The position numbers and the translations under genes were made by a program. The notes under the pieces are model-generated. The model was given only the letters and a program-made list of their open reading frames with translations. It had not been told where the DNA came from and did no database searches. A stretch of DNA of 23,174 bases, taken from positions 1 to 23,174 of the forward strand of contig JAEORM010000288.1 of assembly GCA_016840905.1 (NCBI GenBank), read 5' to 3'. How positions within the stretch are numbered: position 1 is the first letter of the stretch; the number at the start of each line of letters is the position of its first letter. Of this stretch, positions 16,062 through 23,174 are shown in pieces. This DNA comes from Candidatus Gerdarchaeota archaeon (GTDB lineage: Archaea; Asgardarchaeota; Heimdallarchaeia; JABLTI01).

Positions 16062-17138
16062 GTGGCAACATTCTTCAAAGTAGTGGTCCTTGGTGATGGA
16101 GGTATCGGAAAGACCTCTATATGCAATTATCTCACCACAGGAGAATTCTTTGGCAGCTATAAATTATCTATCGGTGCAGATTTCTTTAGTAAAAAGTTAG
16201 TTGTAAATGGAGAGGATATAACTCTTCAAATCTGTGATATTGGTGGTCAAGATCAATTCGCAGAAATCAGTAATATCTTTACTAAAGGAGCTCATGGTGC
16301 TATTCTATGTTATGATACCACCAGAAGAGATACTTTAGATTCTCTTACTAGATGGATTGGTAAACTAGATGATGCTGGAATACCCAAAGTTCTAGTTAGC
16401 ACAAAAAATGATGTAGAAGACTTGAAAGAAGTTTTAGATGAAGAAGGAGTACAAACAGCTCAAAAATTCAATATTCCTTATTATATTCCAACTACTAGTC
16501 TTAAAGGGATAGGTATTACTGAAACTTTTGAAGCTATAAGTAAATTAATGTTAATGTATAAAAAAGGCATACCTTTACCTGAAGTTTCTGAAATGGTTGA
16601 TACCTCACAACCAAAACAAGTCGAGATTTTTACTATTTCAGGTTCCCAACATATTTCTGCTCAACCTCTTGGAATAGGAAGGGTTCCTACAACATTTGAT
16701 TCTAATGATGATATTCAGCCACCTGTGGTAACAAGTGCACCTGAAACACCCATTATTCAACCAGTTACAGAAGATCTTTCACATTCAATTATAGAAAACG
16801 AAATCGAAGCAAAACCTTCTTTTGTTCAACCAATTTCCTTAACACCACCAGTAGTTAAAGAAGAAACAGAAACACAACAAATAGAACACATATCAATTCC
16901 AATGCCTAAGGATTTTGAAGATATTGAACCACCAACTGAGCCTGAAAAGACTGCTACACAACCAATTAGTACTATAACACCACCTATTTCCGAGCAATAT
17001 AAAGTACCACCACCAGTTGAACCCATTGAAATTGAAGAACCAGAAGAAGAAACTAAGAGTAATTTTTCCTTTTTAGATAAATTAAATCAAGAAAGAAGAC
17101 GTTTAAATCTTGATAAAGAAGATGAAGATGAAGTCTAA
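16062..17138 (+). CDS. Ras/Rab-like small GTPase with long disordered C-terminal tail
   Basis: Residues 1-168 form a Ras-superfamily G domain: P-loop G11-DGGIGK-T18, switch I S36 in 'YKLSIGADF' (Ras Thr35 position), switch II D59-I-G-G62-Q63 retaining the catalytic Gln, base-recognition T114-K-N-D117 and G5 S146-L-K148. The 'IGADFF' stretch is Rab/Ran-like. The NKxD Asn is replaced by Thr, and switch I has Ser for Thr; both are tolerated in some GTPases. The last 190 residues are rich in P, E, T and I, look disordered, and end in a charged segment ('FLDKLNQERRRLNLDKEDEDEV'). There is no C-terminal Cys, so no lipid anchor by prenylation. Start GTG 16062 has GGAG at 16048-16051. Such eukaryote-like GTPases are abundant in Asgard archaea. 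The partner or effector is unknown. Confidence 0.92.
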   Translation: MATFFKVVVLGDGGIGKTSICNYLTTGEFFGSYKLSIGADFFSKKLVVNGEDITLQICDIGGQDQFAEISNIFTKGAHGAILCYDTTRRDTLDSLTRWIGKLDDAGIPKVLVSTKNDVEDLKEVLDEEGVQTAQKFNIPYYIPTTSLKGIGITETFEAISKLMLMYKKGIPLPEVSEMVDTSQPKQVEIFTISGSQHISAQPLGIGRVPTTFDSNDDIQPPVVTSAPETPIIQPVTEDLSHSIIENEIEAKPSFVQPISLTPPVVKEETETQQIEHISIPMPKDFEDIEPPTEPEKTATQPISTITPPISEQYKVPPPVEPIEIEEPEEETKSNFSFLDKLNQERRRLNLDKEDEDEV

Positions 17139-17160
17139 AAAGAAATAATTTTTTCTTATT

Positions 17161-17499
17161 TTAATTAAATATGGATGGATCTTTTACTAAATCTTCTAGC
17201 ATCGCTTGGATATTCTTATATTGTGAAATTAGTTTTTTACCATATTCAGTTAATGCTGTTTTTCCTCCCCCACCTGTTCCACCTCTTTCACTAATAATAA
17301 CTGGTTGTTCAAGCTGTTCATTTATCTCAGTAATTAGTTTCCAACCTTTACGAAATGAGATATTGCATTCTTTTGTTGCTTCTGTTAATGATCCTGTTCT
17401 ATCTATCGATTCTAATATAGCTAAACGACCAGGACCTAAGATTGAAACACCATTCTTTTCAATCCAAAATTTTATTTTTATGGAAAAATCTGAAGCCAT
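17161..17499 (-). CDS. ModE N-terminal-type HTH transcription regulator
   Basis: The 112-residue protein matches the winged-HTH domain of ModE: 'ILGPGRLAILESIDRTGSLTEATKE' (helices 1-2), 'ISFRKGWKLITEINEQL' (recognition helix, compare 'SYKxAWxxIxxmN') and the wing 'RGGTGGGGKTALTEYGKKLI' (compare 'ggaggGGaxLTxxGxxll'). The C-terminal Mop/TOBE molybdate-binding part is missing, as in many archaeal single-domain forms, so the signal it senses is unknown. The start is ATG 17499 with GAGTTGAT 5 bases upstream, in preference to TTG 17508. It converges on the GTPase gene (22 bases) and is divergent from the next membrane-protein gene, which is a possible target. Confidence 0.88.
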   Translation of the reverse strand: MASDFSIKIKFWIEKNGVSILGPGRLAILESIDRTGSLTEATKECNISFRKGWKLITEINEQLEQPVIISERGGTGGGGKTALTEYGKKLISQYKNIQAMLEDLVKDPSIFN

Positions 17500-17685
17500 C
17501 GAAATCAACTCTTATTTATTTATAGAAATAAAAGTATAAGAATAATCCGTCAACAGATAATTTTCACATAAAAATTAAATAGCTTCATCGAAACAAAACT
17601 TAAAAAGAACAAAGAGTAGATGAAACTATATCAATAGAAAAAATTAAGTATTAATGTCTTATCTTACAATTTGGAGGATAATCAA

Positions 17686-18270
17686 TTGGGTTACGAAATG
17701 ACAAGACCAGCACAAAAATGGCTTGGAATAGGATCTATTTTTGGAGCTTTTGTGATAATGCTTTTCACGTTAGCTGTACCATATGTTAATCACTTTGGTG
17801 AAGGAAACAACAGGTATACCTATTTTACTAAATGGAATGGCAAATGGCGAGAAGGTCAAATGACAGTTTTTAATAGCAATGATTTATTACTCGATTTCCC
17901 AAAATCCGCCCCCATATTAATTGGTATTGGTTTATTGATTGTAGTATTAGGCGCTATTTATTTATTCTGGCTTACATATTCAAATAAATCCTGTTATATT
18001 CTAAGAGAAAAACCAGGTCCAATTGGTGGTGTAATCATGATCGTTGGTTTATTATTATATTTTACAGGTAGTTTCATTTATGAACACTGGGCAAATGGTT
18101 CACCTAGACCTACAGTAGGTTGGCCTGCTGATAATAATTTTGTTATTGAGACAGTCAGAATTTCACCAACATTTTGGATTGGTATAGTATTAGGAATAGT
18201 TATTTTATTCTTTGCAACTGCAAATATAATATACTATTTAGATACTCATTCAAAACGACCAGTAAAATAA
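17686..18270 (+). CDS. Unknown four-helix membrane protein
   Basis: I do not recognise this protein of about 194 residues. Hydrophobic helices lie near the N-terminus ('IGSIFGAFVIMLFTLAV'), in the middle ('LIGIGLLIVVLGAIYLFW' and 'GVIMIVGLLLYFTGSFIY') and at the C-terminus ('IGIVLGIVILFFATANII'). Two polar loops, after helix 1 (about 40 residues, aromatic and Gly rich) and between helices 3 and 4, are probably on the outer face. There is no signal peptide or catalytic motif. The start is most likely TTG 17686, 8 bases after GGAGG (17673-17677). TTG 17671 overlaps that site, and ATG 17698 is too far away. It is divergent from the ModE-like regulator across 186 bases and ends at a hairpin terminator. 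Confidence 0.72.
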   Translation: MGYEMTRPAQKWLGIGSIFGAFVIMLFTLAVPYVNHFGEGNNRYTYFTKWNGKWREGQMTVFNSNDLLLDFPKSAPILIGIGLLIVVLGAIYLFWLTYSNKSCYILREKPGPIGGVIMIVGLLLYFTGSFIYEHWANGSPRPTVGWPADNNFVIETVRISPTFWIGIVLGIVILFFATANIIYYLDTHSKRPVK

Positions 18271-18295
18271 AAAGACCTCTATTAGAGGTTTTTTT
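18271..18295. terminator. Bidirectional hairpin terminator
   Basis: ACCTCT-ATT-AGAGGT (18275-18289) forms a six-base-pair stem, extendable by G-T and A-T pairs. It is flanked by A on the left and T on the right, so both strands read hairpin then U-tract. It begins immediately after the stop of the plus-strand membrane gene and lies 31 bases beyond the stop of the minus-strand gene. Confidence 0.6.
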
Positions 18296-18325
18296 AAAAA
18301 TTTTTATTTTTCATAATTTTTACTA

Positions 18326-19507
18326 TTAGATAGCCCTTTGAATTTGACCTTTAATTTTAGGAAATGTTAAACCACAATGATTGCAACGTTCCCAAAGTAA
18401 TCCATCAACTAAATCACCAGTATTATATCTTATGAAAGCTGTTCCTCTCCAATCAATATGACTGAAGCATAAATAACCCTTCTCTCCTTCTGATACTGGT
18501 TCATAGGATTTTGGATCAAGAACTTCCCAATAGAAATACCTTGGATCTAAATGTATACCCGAATTTTCTGTGCATTCATGAAATGATACCTTTGCTCTAT
18601 TATTAGAATAACTTTCGATAATTAAAGGTGATGATCCAAATTTAGCGAAAAGATCTTTTATTTCAGTTTTTAAAGAACTAGTAACTGGTTCACCTGAAAG
18701 GAGACATAATTTAAAGCTACTAATCTCTGGCATTTGCTTTTTCTTTTGTTTAGCAATTGCTGCTTCAAGCCATGTTTTTGTATATGATGGTGTTCCGAGA
18801 AAGACTTCAAATGTTATGGAAGAAATCAATTTAAATTGTTGCTCTAATGAAGTCTGATCTTCACCACAAGTGAAATAATTTCCACCACCAACAAATAAAG
18901 GTGACCAAGCATTTTGGAAGAAGCCAATGTTTGGTGAAGCTAAGTGTGTATTAAACATCTCCCAATTAGGTTTGAACCCAGTCATAAATAAATGACTTGT
19001 TATTTCGGAAATATTCTGAATGATGTCTCTTTTTGTATAAGCAATTAATGCTGGATTTTCAGATCCTTTAGTACTAAGGAATTGTATAGGCAACCATTCA
19101 TTTACTGCTTCCATGATTATTCGATCATCCTCTGTAAACGAATCCTTGCTAAAGACTTCTCTGAGATAGCTTTTGTTTATTGATTTTAGCCAATATTTGA
19201 AAGTTTTAAACGCTGGTAATGGATCTGTTTCAGAAGTGCATTCCCACCAATCCGGTTCATATGGATTAAGGATAAAGGACTTGGGTTCTTTCATATGTTC
19301 CTTTTTTGATATTGGAGGAATCGCTTGAAATTCTTCAAGAGTGTCAATTGCTTTGTAATCAATATTATGTTTAGCGAAATATTTACGATAAAAGGGGCTA
19401 TATTTTCCAACCACATTTCTAATGTAGGAAAATAATCGATCTTCAGCTAAACCTTTTTGTTTTTTAATACTCCAATAATAATTATATTTAACCAAGAATA
19501 GCACCAT
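18326..19507 (-). CDS. PaaK/F390-synthetase-like AMP-forming ligase, lid domain missing
   Basis: The 393-residue protein belongs to the phenylacetate-CoA ligase/coenzyme F390 synthetase branch of adenylate-forming enzymes. The N-terminus ('LFSYIRNVVGKYSPFYRKYF'), the phosphate loop at about 145-158 ('STKGSENPALIAYT', compare 'TSGTTGxPxxxxYT'), and 'GYLCFSHIDWRGTAFIRYNTGDL' (compare 'GELVxTxL...PLIRYRTGD') are visible. It stops at 'FPKIKGQIQRAI', where relatives have 'GRxDDmxxxxG' and then a C-terminal lid of about 80-100 residues with the catalytic Lys. So it either works without a lid or does only part of the reaction. The phosphate loop is also unusual (KGSE for SGTTG). The ATG start has no clear ribosome site and may be near-leaderless. 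It is convergent with its left neighbour, with the hairpin terminator between. Confidence 0.75.
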   Translation of the reverse strand: MVLFLVKYNYYWSIKKQKGLAEDRLFSYIRNVVGKYSPFYRKYFAKHNIDYKAIDTLEEFQAIPPISKKEHMKEPKSFILNPYEPDWWECTSETDPLPAFKTFKYWLKSINKSYLREVFSKDSFTEDDRIIMEAVNEWLPIQFLSTKGSENPALIAYTKRDIIQNISEITSHLFMTGFKPNWEMFNTHLASPNIGFFQNAWSPLFVGGGNYFTCGEDQTSLEQQFKLISSITFEVFLGTPSYTKTWLEAAIAKQKKKQMPEISSFKLCLLSGEPVTSSLKTEIKDLFAKFGSSPLIIESYSNNRAKVSFHECTENSGIHLDPRYFYWEVLDPKSYEPVSEGEKGYLCFSHIDWRGTAFIRYNTGDLVDGLLWERCNHCGLTFPKIKGQIQRAI

Positions 19508-19662
19508 TTTTTTTAGATAAATTATTAACTATAACATTTTACTACCATTGCTTATTATATATTTTATGAATAATAATGAAGTCATGTAAAACATTGTAGA
19601 GAAGAATTAAAAATAAATAACTCTGAAATGTAATTGATATATAAAAAATGTGTGTGAAAAAA

Positions 19663-20700
19663 ATGGCAAAAAAAATTGGTATATTAACTAGTGGTGGAGA
19701 TGCTCCTGGTTTAAATCCAGTTATAGCTGGGTTTACGAGAAAAGCATTAGAATTGGGTTATCAAGTAGTTGGTTTTTTAGATGGTTGGAAAGGATTAATT
19801 GAAGGTGAATTTGAAGAATTAACACTTGATAGAGTAAAAGATATCGTTAGTGAAGGAGGAACAATTTTAGGTTCTTCTAGAACAAATCCGCGAAAGGTTG
19901 AAAAAGGATTTGAAAAGATTGCTGAAACCTTTAAGAAATTAGATATCTATGCACTTGCAGCTTGTGGTGGAGATGATACACTAGGAGTAGCAAAGGAATT
20001 AACAGAAAAAGGGGTAAATGTCGTAGGAGTGCCAAAAACAATTGATAATGATCTTGAAGCTACAGACCAAACTTTTGGTTTTGACACCTCGATAAACATA
20101 GCAGTTGATGCAATTGAACGATTACGAACAACAGCAAAATCACATCATCGAGTTTTTGTTTTAGAATTGATGGGAAGAAGTTCTGGTTGGATTGCAATTG
20201 AAGCAGGTATGGCAGGTAGTGCTACAGCAATTATTATACCAGAATTCGAATATTCGATTGATGAATTATGTGAATTATTGAAAAAGAAACACGAGAACAA
20301 AAGAACTTACAGTATAATTGTAGTTGCAGAAGGGGTTTTATTCCCAGAAATGAAAGAAAAAGTCGAGAAAGCTGGAAAAGATGCTTTTGGTAATGTACTT
20401 CTAGCCAATCTAAAAGTTGGTGAATTCTTAGCAGAAGAGATAACAAAACGAACGGGATTACCTGTCCGAGATGTCACTTTAGGACATATTCAAAGAGGTG
20501 GTTCACCAAGTGCTTATGATAGATTTTTAGGATTAAGATATGGTGCCAAAGCAACTGAATTAATTGATCAAGGAAAATTTGGGCAAATGGCCAGCTTGCA
20601 AGGAACAGAAATTAAAGATGTTCCTATAGAAAAAGCAATAGCTCAACGTAAAGTAGTTCCTAAAGAATTATGGTTATTAGCTAAATCATTTTTTGGCTAA
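19663..20700 (+). CDS. pfkA: 6-phosphofructokinase, pyrophosphate-type signature
   Basis: This 345-residue group A phosphofructokinase phosphorylates fructose 6-phosphate in glycolysis. The N-terminal G-loop 'ILTSGGDAPGLNPVI', G102-GDD-105, P124-KTIDND-130 with the catalytic Asp128, 'MGRSSGWIA', and 'LGHIQRGGSPSAYDR' are all present. The position after GGD is Asp (Gly in ATP enzymes) and the PKTIDND Lys replaces Gly. Both are the known determinants of pyrophosphate use, so I infer a reversible PPi-dependent enzyme. Most archaea use ADP-dependent or other kinases, so gene transfer from bacteria is possible. ATG 19663 gives the family-like start 'MAKKIGILTSGG'; ATG 19648 is an alternative. A TATA box (ATATATAAAA, 19637-19646) is close enough that the transcript may be leaderless. 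The gene symbol reflects the family rather than phosphoryl-donor proof. Confidence 0.93.
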   Translation: MAKKIGILTSGGDAPGLNPVIAGFTRKALELGYQVVGFLDGWKGLIEGEFEELTLDRVKDIVSEGGTILGSSRTNPRKVEKGFEKIAETFKKLDIYALAACGGDDTLGVAKELTEKGVNVVGVPKTIDNDLEATDQTFGFDTSINIAVDAIERLRTTAKSHHRVFVLELMGRSSGWIAIEAGMAGSATAIIIPEFEYSIDELCELLKKKHENKRTYSIIVVAEGVLFPEMKEKVEKAGKDAFGNVLLANLKVGEFLAEEITKRTGLPVRDVTLGHIQRGGSPSAYDRFLGLRYGAKATELIDQGKFGQMASLQGTEIKDVPIEKAIAQRKVVPKELWLLAKSFFG

Positions 20701-20748
20701 TACTTATTTCTTTTTAAGAACTTAGGAAACTAATCCTTGAATTAAAAA

Positions 20749-21819
20749 ATGCTTGTGATTCAAATGAAAAATATTTGTGAGAGGTTTAAATTACTCGAAA
20801 ATTGGAAACCTAAAAATGATTGGTTACAAATCACAACAATTGATGCTCATTCTGGAGGAGAACCTTTACGTATAATAATTAATGGTTTCCCACAAATTAA
20901 AGGTAAAACAATACTTGAATACAGACAATATGTCAAAGAAAATTTTGATTATTTACGAACTGCTTTAATGTGGGAACCACGAGGTCATGCTGATATGTAT
21001 GGTTGCATCATTACTCCACCTGTAACTCCTACTGCAGAGTTTGGTATTTTATTTTTACATAATGAAGGATTTAGCACAATGTGCGGACATGCAATATTAA
21101 CTATCACAAAAGTTGTAGTAGAAACTAATATCATTGAAATGAAATCACCTATTACAGAAGTAAAAATAGATACCCCAGCAGGTTTAGTAACAGCTTATGC
21201 AAAAATAGAAGACAAAGAAGTCAAAAGCGTATACTTTCACAATGTACCATCTTTTGTGGTTGCTTTAGATCAAGTCATTAAAGTGCCTAATTTAGGGGAA
21301 GTGCATTATGATCTTGCGTTTGGAGGGGCTTTTTATGCTTTTGTAAATGCTGATGAAATAGGAGTAAAATTAAGACCTGAAGATTCAGCTGATTTAATAA
21401 GAAAAGGCATGGCTATAAAAAAAACTATTATGAAAAATAGAACTATTGAACATCCTTTTGAGAACGATTTAGGATTTCTGTATGGTACAATTTTCGTTGG
21501 AAGTTCTTTATCACAAGAAGCCAATAGTCGAAATGTTTGTATTTTTGCTGATGGTGAGGTTGATAGATGTCCAACTGGAACAGGAGTAAGTGCACGTATG
21601 GCGATTCATTATAAAAAAGGTGAAATCACACTTAATGAACCAATGGTAATAGAAAGCATAATTGGTAGTAAATATACGGGATCAGTAGTTGAACTAACCA
21701 AATTTGGTGGTATGGAAGCAGTTATTCCTAAAATTGAAGGGACAGCTCATATAACAGGTGTTAATAAATTAGTTTTTGATCCAAATGATTCGTTAAAAAA
21801 TGGATTTATTATCAGATGA
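20749..21819 (+). CDS. Proline racemase family, trans-3-hydroxy-L-proline dehydratase type
   Basis: The 356-residue protein has the proline-racemase fold: 'TIDAHSGGEPLRI' at 30-42, the first catalytic Cys in M111-C112-GHA, and the second-site loop D272-R-C-P-T276-G-T-G. In proline racemases and 4-hydroxyproline epimerases this second site is Cys (SPCGTG); here it is Thr, as in trans-3-hydroxy-L-proline dehydratases such as human L3HYPDH (Cys/Thr). I therefore predict water elimination from trans-3-hydroxy-L-proline to give delta-1-pyrroline-2-carboxylate. The gene immediately downstream (31 bases) is an ornithine-cyclodeaminase-family protein that would reduce this product. One Cys (C274) is shifted by two residues, so a racemase role is not fully excluded. 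Starts ATG 20749 or 20764 are both possible. It follows the phosphofructokinase gene by 48 bases. Confidence 0.88.
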   Translation: MLVIQMKNICERFKLLENWKPKNDWLQITTIDAHSGGEPLRIIINGFPQIKGKTILEYRQYVKENFDYLRTALMWEPRGHADMYGCIITPPVTPTAEFGILFLHNEGFSTMCGHAILTITKVVVETNIIEMKSPITEVKIDTPAGLVTAYAKIEDKEVKSVYFHNVPSFVVALDQVIKVPNLGEVHYDLAFGGAFYAFVNADEIGVKLRPEDSADLIRKGMAIKKTIMKNRTIEHPFENDLGFLYGTIFVGSSLSQEANSRNVCIFADGEVDRCPTGTGVSARMAIHYKKGEITLNEPMVIESIIGSKYTGSVVELTKFGGMEAVIPKIEGTAHITGVNKLVFDPNDSLKNGFIIR

Positions 21820-21850
21820 TTTTGAAAGAATAATATTCACGGGATAAAAA

Positions 21851-22849
21851 ATGACTGAAGATTTTAGCATTAGAGTTATTTCAGCAAGTGATGTAAAAGC
21901 TGCTTTACCAATGAAGGAAGCAATCAATTTGATGAAAGAAGCATTTACAAAGCTTAGTTTAAAAGAAGCCAATATTCCCCCGCGCATCCATTTATCAATA
22001 CCAGAACACCAAGGTGATACTTTAATTATGCCTATTTATATGCCATCTAATGCTAAGATAGGATTGAAGACAATTACATTATTCAATGATAACTACCAAA
22101 AACAAATACCACTAATTCATGCGTTAGTTTTATTATTTGATGCAAGTAATGGGAAACCTTTAGCAATTATGGAAGGAAGTTCTTTAACAGCATTAAGAAC
22201 AGGTGCTGGTGCTGGATTTGCTACAGATTTGTTTGCTCGAAAAAATTCCAAGATAGTAGCTATCTTTGGTGCAGGTATTCAAGGACAAAGTCAATTACGG
22301 GCCATTAGTTCGGTGAGAAAAATAGCCAAAGCAATAATTTTTGATAAAAACAAAGAAAAAGCTGAATTGATAGCTAAAAAACTTCAAAATGAATTATCAA
22401 TAGAAGTAACAGCTGCTGAATCAATGAAAAATCTTAGAGAAGCAGATATTATTTCAACAGCAACCAATTCAACTACTCCTGTATTTTTTGATAAGGATTT
22501 AGGAGAAGGAGTCCACATTAATGCAATTGGTTCATATAAACCGCATATAAGAGAAATTCCATCTGAAACGGTATATAGAGCAAAAATTATTGTAGATCAT
22601 AAAGAATCTTGTTTAACCGAAGCTGGAGATCTAATTATCCCTATTAATGAAGGAATTATTACCCCACAACACATTTTCGCTGAAATAGGAGAAATTATTC
22701 TTAAAGGGATTTTATCTCGAGAATCAGACAAGGAAATAACTCTTTTCAAATCTGTTGGAAACGCTATACAGGATTTAGTAACTGCAAATCGGATATTTAG
22801 CATCGCGGAAAAATTAGATTTGGGAAAAACAGTAACCTTATATGGATAG
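21851..22849 (+). CDS. Ornithine cyclodeaminase/mu-crystallin family reductase, probably delta-1-pyrroline-2-carboxylate reductase
   Basis: The 332-residue protein is an intact member of the OCD/mu-crystallin superfamily. K73 in 'IGLKTIT' and R116 in 'TALRTGAGAG' are the conserved substrate-site residues, and 'VAIFGAGIQGQSQL' (G140-AGIQGQ) is the NAD(P)-binding Rossmann motif. 'ADIISTATNSTTPVF' and 'HINAIGSYKP' complete the family pattern. Members include ornithine cyclodeaminase, alanine dehydrogenase and ketimine reductases. Pairing with a hydroxyproline-dehydratase-type gene favours delta-1-pyrroline-2-carboxylate reductase, yielding L-proline. That assignment comes from context, not from a unique residue. 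No strong ribosome site precedes the ATG, consistent with co-transcription and translational linkage to the preceding gene. Confidence 0.88.
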   Translation: MTEDFSIRVISASDVKAALPMKEAINLMKEAFTKLSLKEANIPPRIHLSIPEHQGDTLIMPIYMPSNAKIGLKTITLFNDNYQKQIPLIHALVLLFDASNGKPLAIMEGSSLTALRTGAGAGFATDLFARKNSKIVAIFGAGIQGQSQLRAISSVRKIAKAIIFDKNKEKAELIAKKLQNELSIEVTAAESMKNLREADIISTATNSTTPVFFDKDLGEGVHINAIGSYKPHIREIPSETVYRAKIIVDHKESCLTEAGDLIIPINEGIITPQHIFAEIGEIILKGILSRESDKEITLFKSVGNAIQDLVTANRIFSIAEKLDLGKTVTLYG

Positions 22850-22857
22850 ATACTACA

Positions 22858-22893
22858 AATCCTTTGTTGCTCTACCTATATGGAAGGGTTTTT
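22858..22893 (+). terminator. Weak hairpin with T tract after the hydroxyproline genes
   Basis: AAATCCTT (22858-22865) can pair with AAGGGTTT (22884-22891) with one G-T pair and an 18-base loop, followed by T residues. It sits just after the last stop codon of the gene pair. The large loop makes it tentative. Confidence 0.3.
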
Positions 22894-22998
22894 AGGCATG
22901 ATTGTAAAACTATGTAATTATATGTAAATCAGTCTTTATTTAAGTGAAAGGATAATACAACTATAGAATGCACGTTAATAGTAAATGAGGGTATAACA

Positions 22999-23174
22999 AT
23001 GATTATAATATATGACAAAGAAGAAGCTAAAGAAACACCATTAAAAGTAAATTTGGTGGATATGCACACGCATTTAGGCAAAGAAGAGGTAGTGGATGGT
23101 AAAGGAAAAAATTTCAGAATTATTAGACCAAAAGATCATATTGATTTCTATGAGAAATTAAAATACGATATTCA
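22999..23174 (+). CDS. Amidohydrolase-like gene, 5' end only
   Basis: An open frame begins at ATG 22999 with GAGG at 22987-22990 (8-base spacing) and runs off the window edge after 58 codons. The sequence 'VNLVDMHTHLGKEE' holds the H-x-H metal motif (H23, H25) that opens the TIM-barrel of amidohydrolases (COG2159 type) and TatD/PHP-like enzymes. The following charged region ('RIIRPKDHIDFYEKL') fits an amidohydrolase-2 protein. The substrate and exact family cannot be told from this fragment. It lies 149 bases after the hydroxyproline gene pair and may be transcribed separately. Confidence 0.7.
   Translation, partial: MIIIYDKEEAKETPLKVNLVDMHTHLGKEEVVDGKGKNFRIIRPKDHIDFYEKLKYDI

Overview
The window is AT-rich DNA from an archaeon, most likely an Asgard archaeon. 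Archaeal markers are CDP-archaeol synthase (carS), an archaeal/eukaryotic-type TrpRS, an archaeal class III (pilin-type) signal peptide, stand-alone Lrp/AsnC RAM domains, BRE/TATA promoters and frequent TTG/GTG starts. The Asgard call rests mainly on a Ras/Rab-like small GTPase with a long disordered tail and on a VWA protein carrying a Cdc48 N-domain. I cannot place it below phylum level.

Layout. 1-3 kb: a two-unit FtsX/MacB-type ABC permease. 3-4.7 kb (minus): a drug/metabolite-type transporter fused at its C-terminus to an Lrp-type RAM domain, preceded by a stand-alone RAM protein. 4.8-6 kb (plus): a GGDEF-like gene interrupted by an in-frame TAG, then a PHP-domain metal-dependent hydrolase. 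6-8.6 kb (minus): trpS, an unknown two-helix membrane protein, carS. 8.7-10.2 kb: a metallo-beta-lactamase nuclease-like protein convergent with a Mrr-like fold protein; each lacks part of its expected active site. 10.5-13.4 kb (plus): a NuoD/hydrogenase-large-subunit-like protein without metal or quinone motifs, a NuoH-like membrane subunit, and an unknown multi-helix membrane protein. 13.6-15.7 kb (minus): the Cdc48N-VWA fusion under a palindromic promoter, and a pilin-like protein. 16-18.3 kb: the small GTPase, a ModE-type HTH protein and an unknown four-helix membrane protein. 18.3-19.5 kb (minus): a PaaK/F390-synthetase-like adenylating protein without its C-terminal lid. 19.6-23.2 kb (plus): a PPi-type phosphofructokinase, a trans-3-hydroxy-L-proline dehydratase-type enzyme paired with an ornithine-cyclodeaminase-family reductase, and the start of an amidohydrolase-like gene.

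Themes. Genes are packed in short convergent or divergent pairs with very tight convergent junctions (7 to 22 bases). Several proteins keep a known fold but have lost signature residues, pointing to repurposed or regulatory roles. The two hydroxyproline genes form a coherent two-step pathway to L-proline. The strongest candidates for something new are the NuoD-NuoH-membrane trio, the Cdc48N-VWA fusion, and the transporter-RAM plus RAM pair. I saw no tRNA, rRNA, CRISPR array or insertion sequence.
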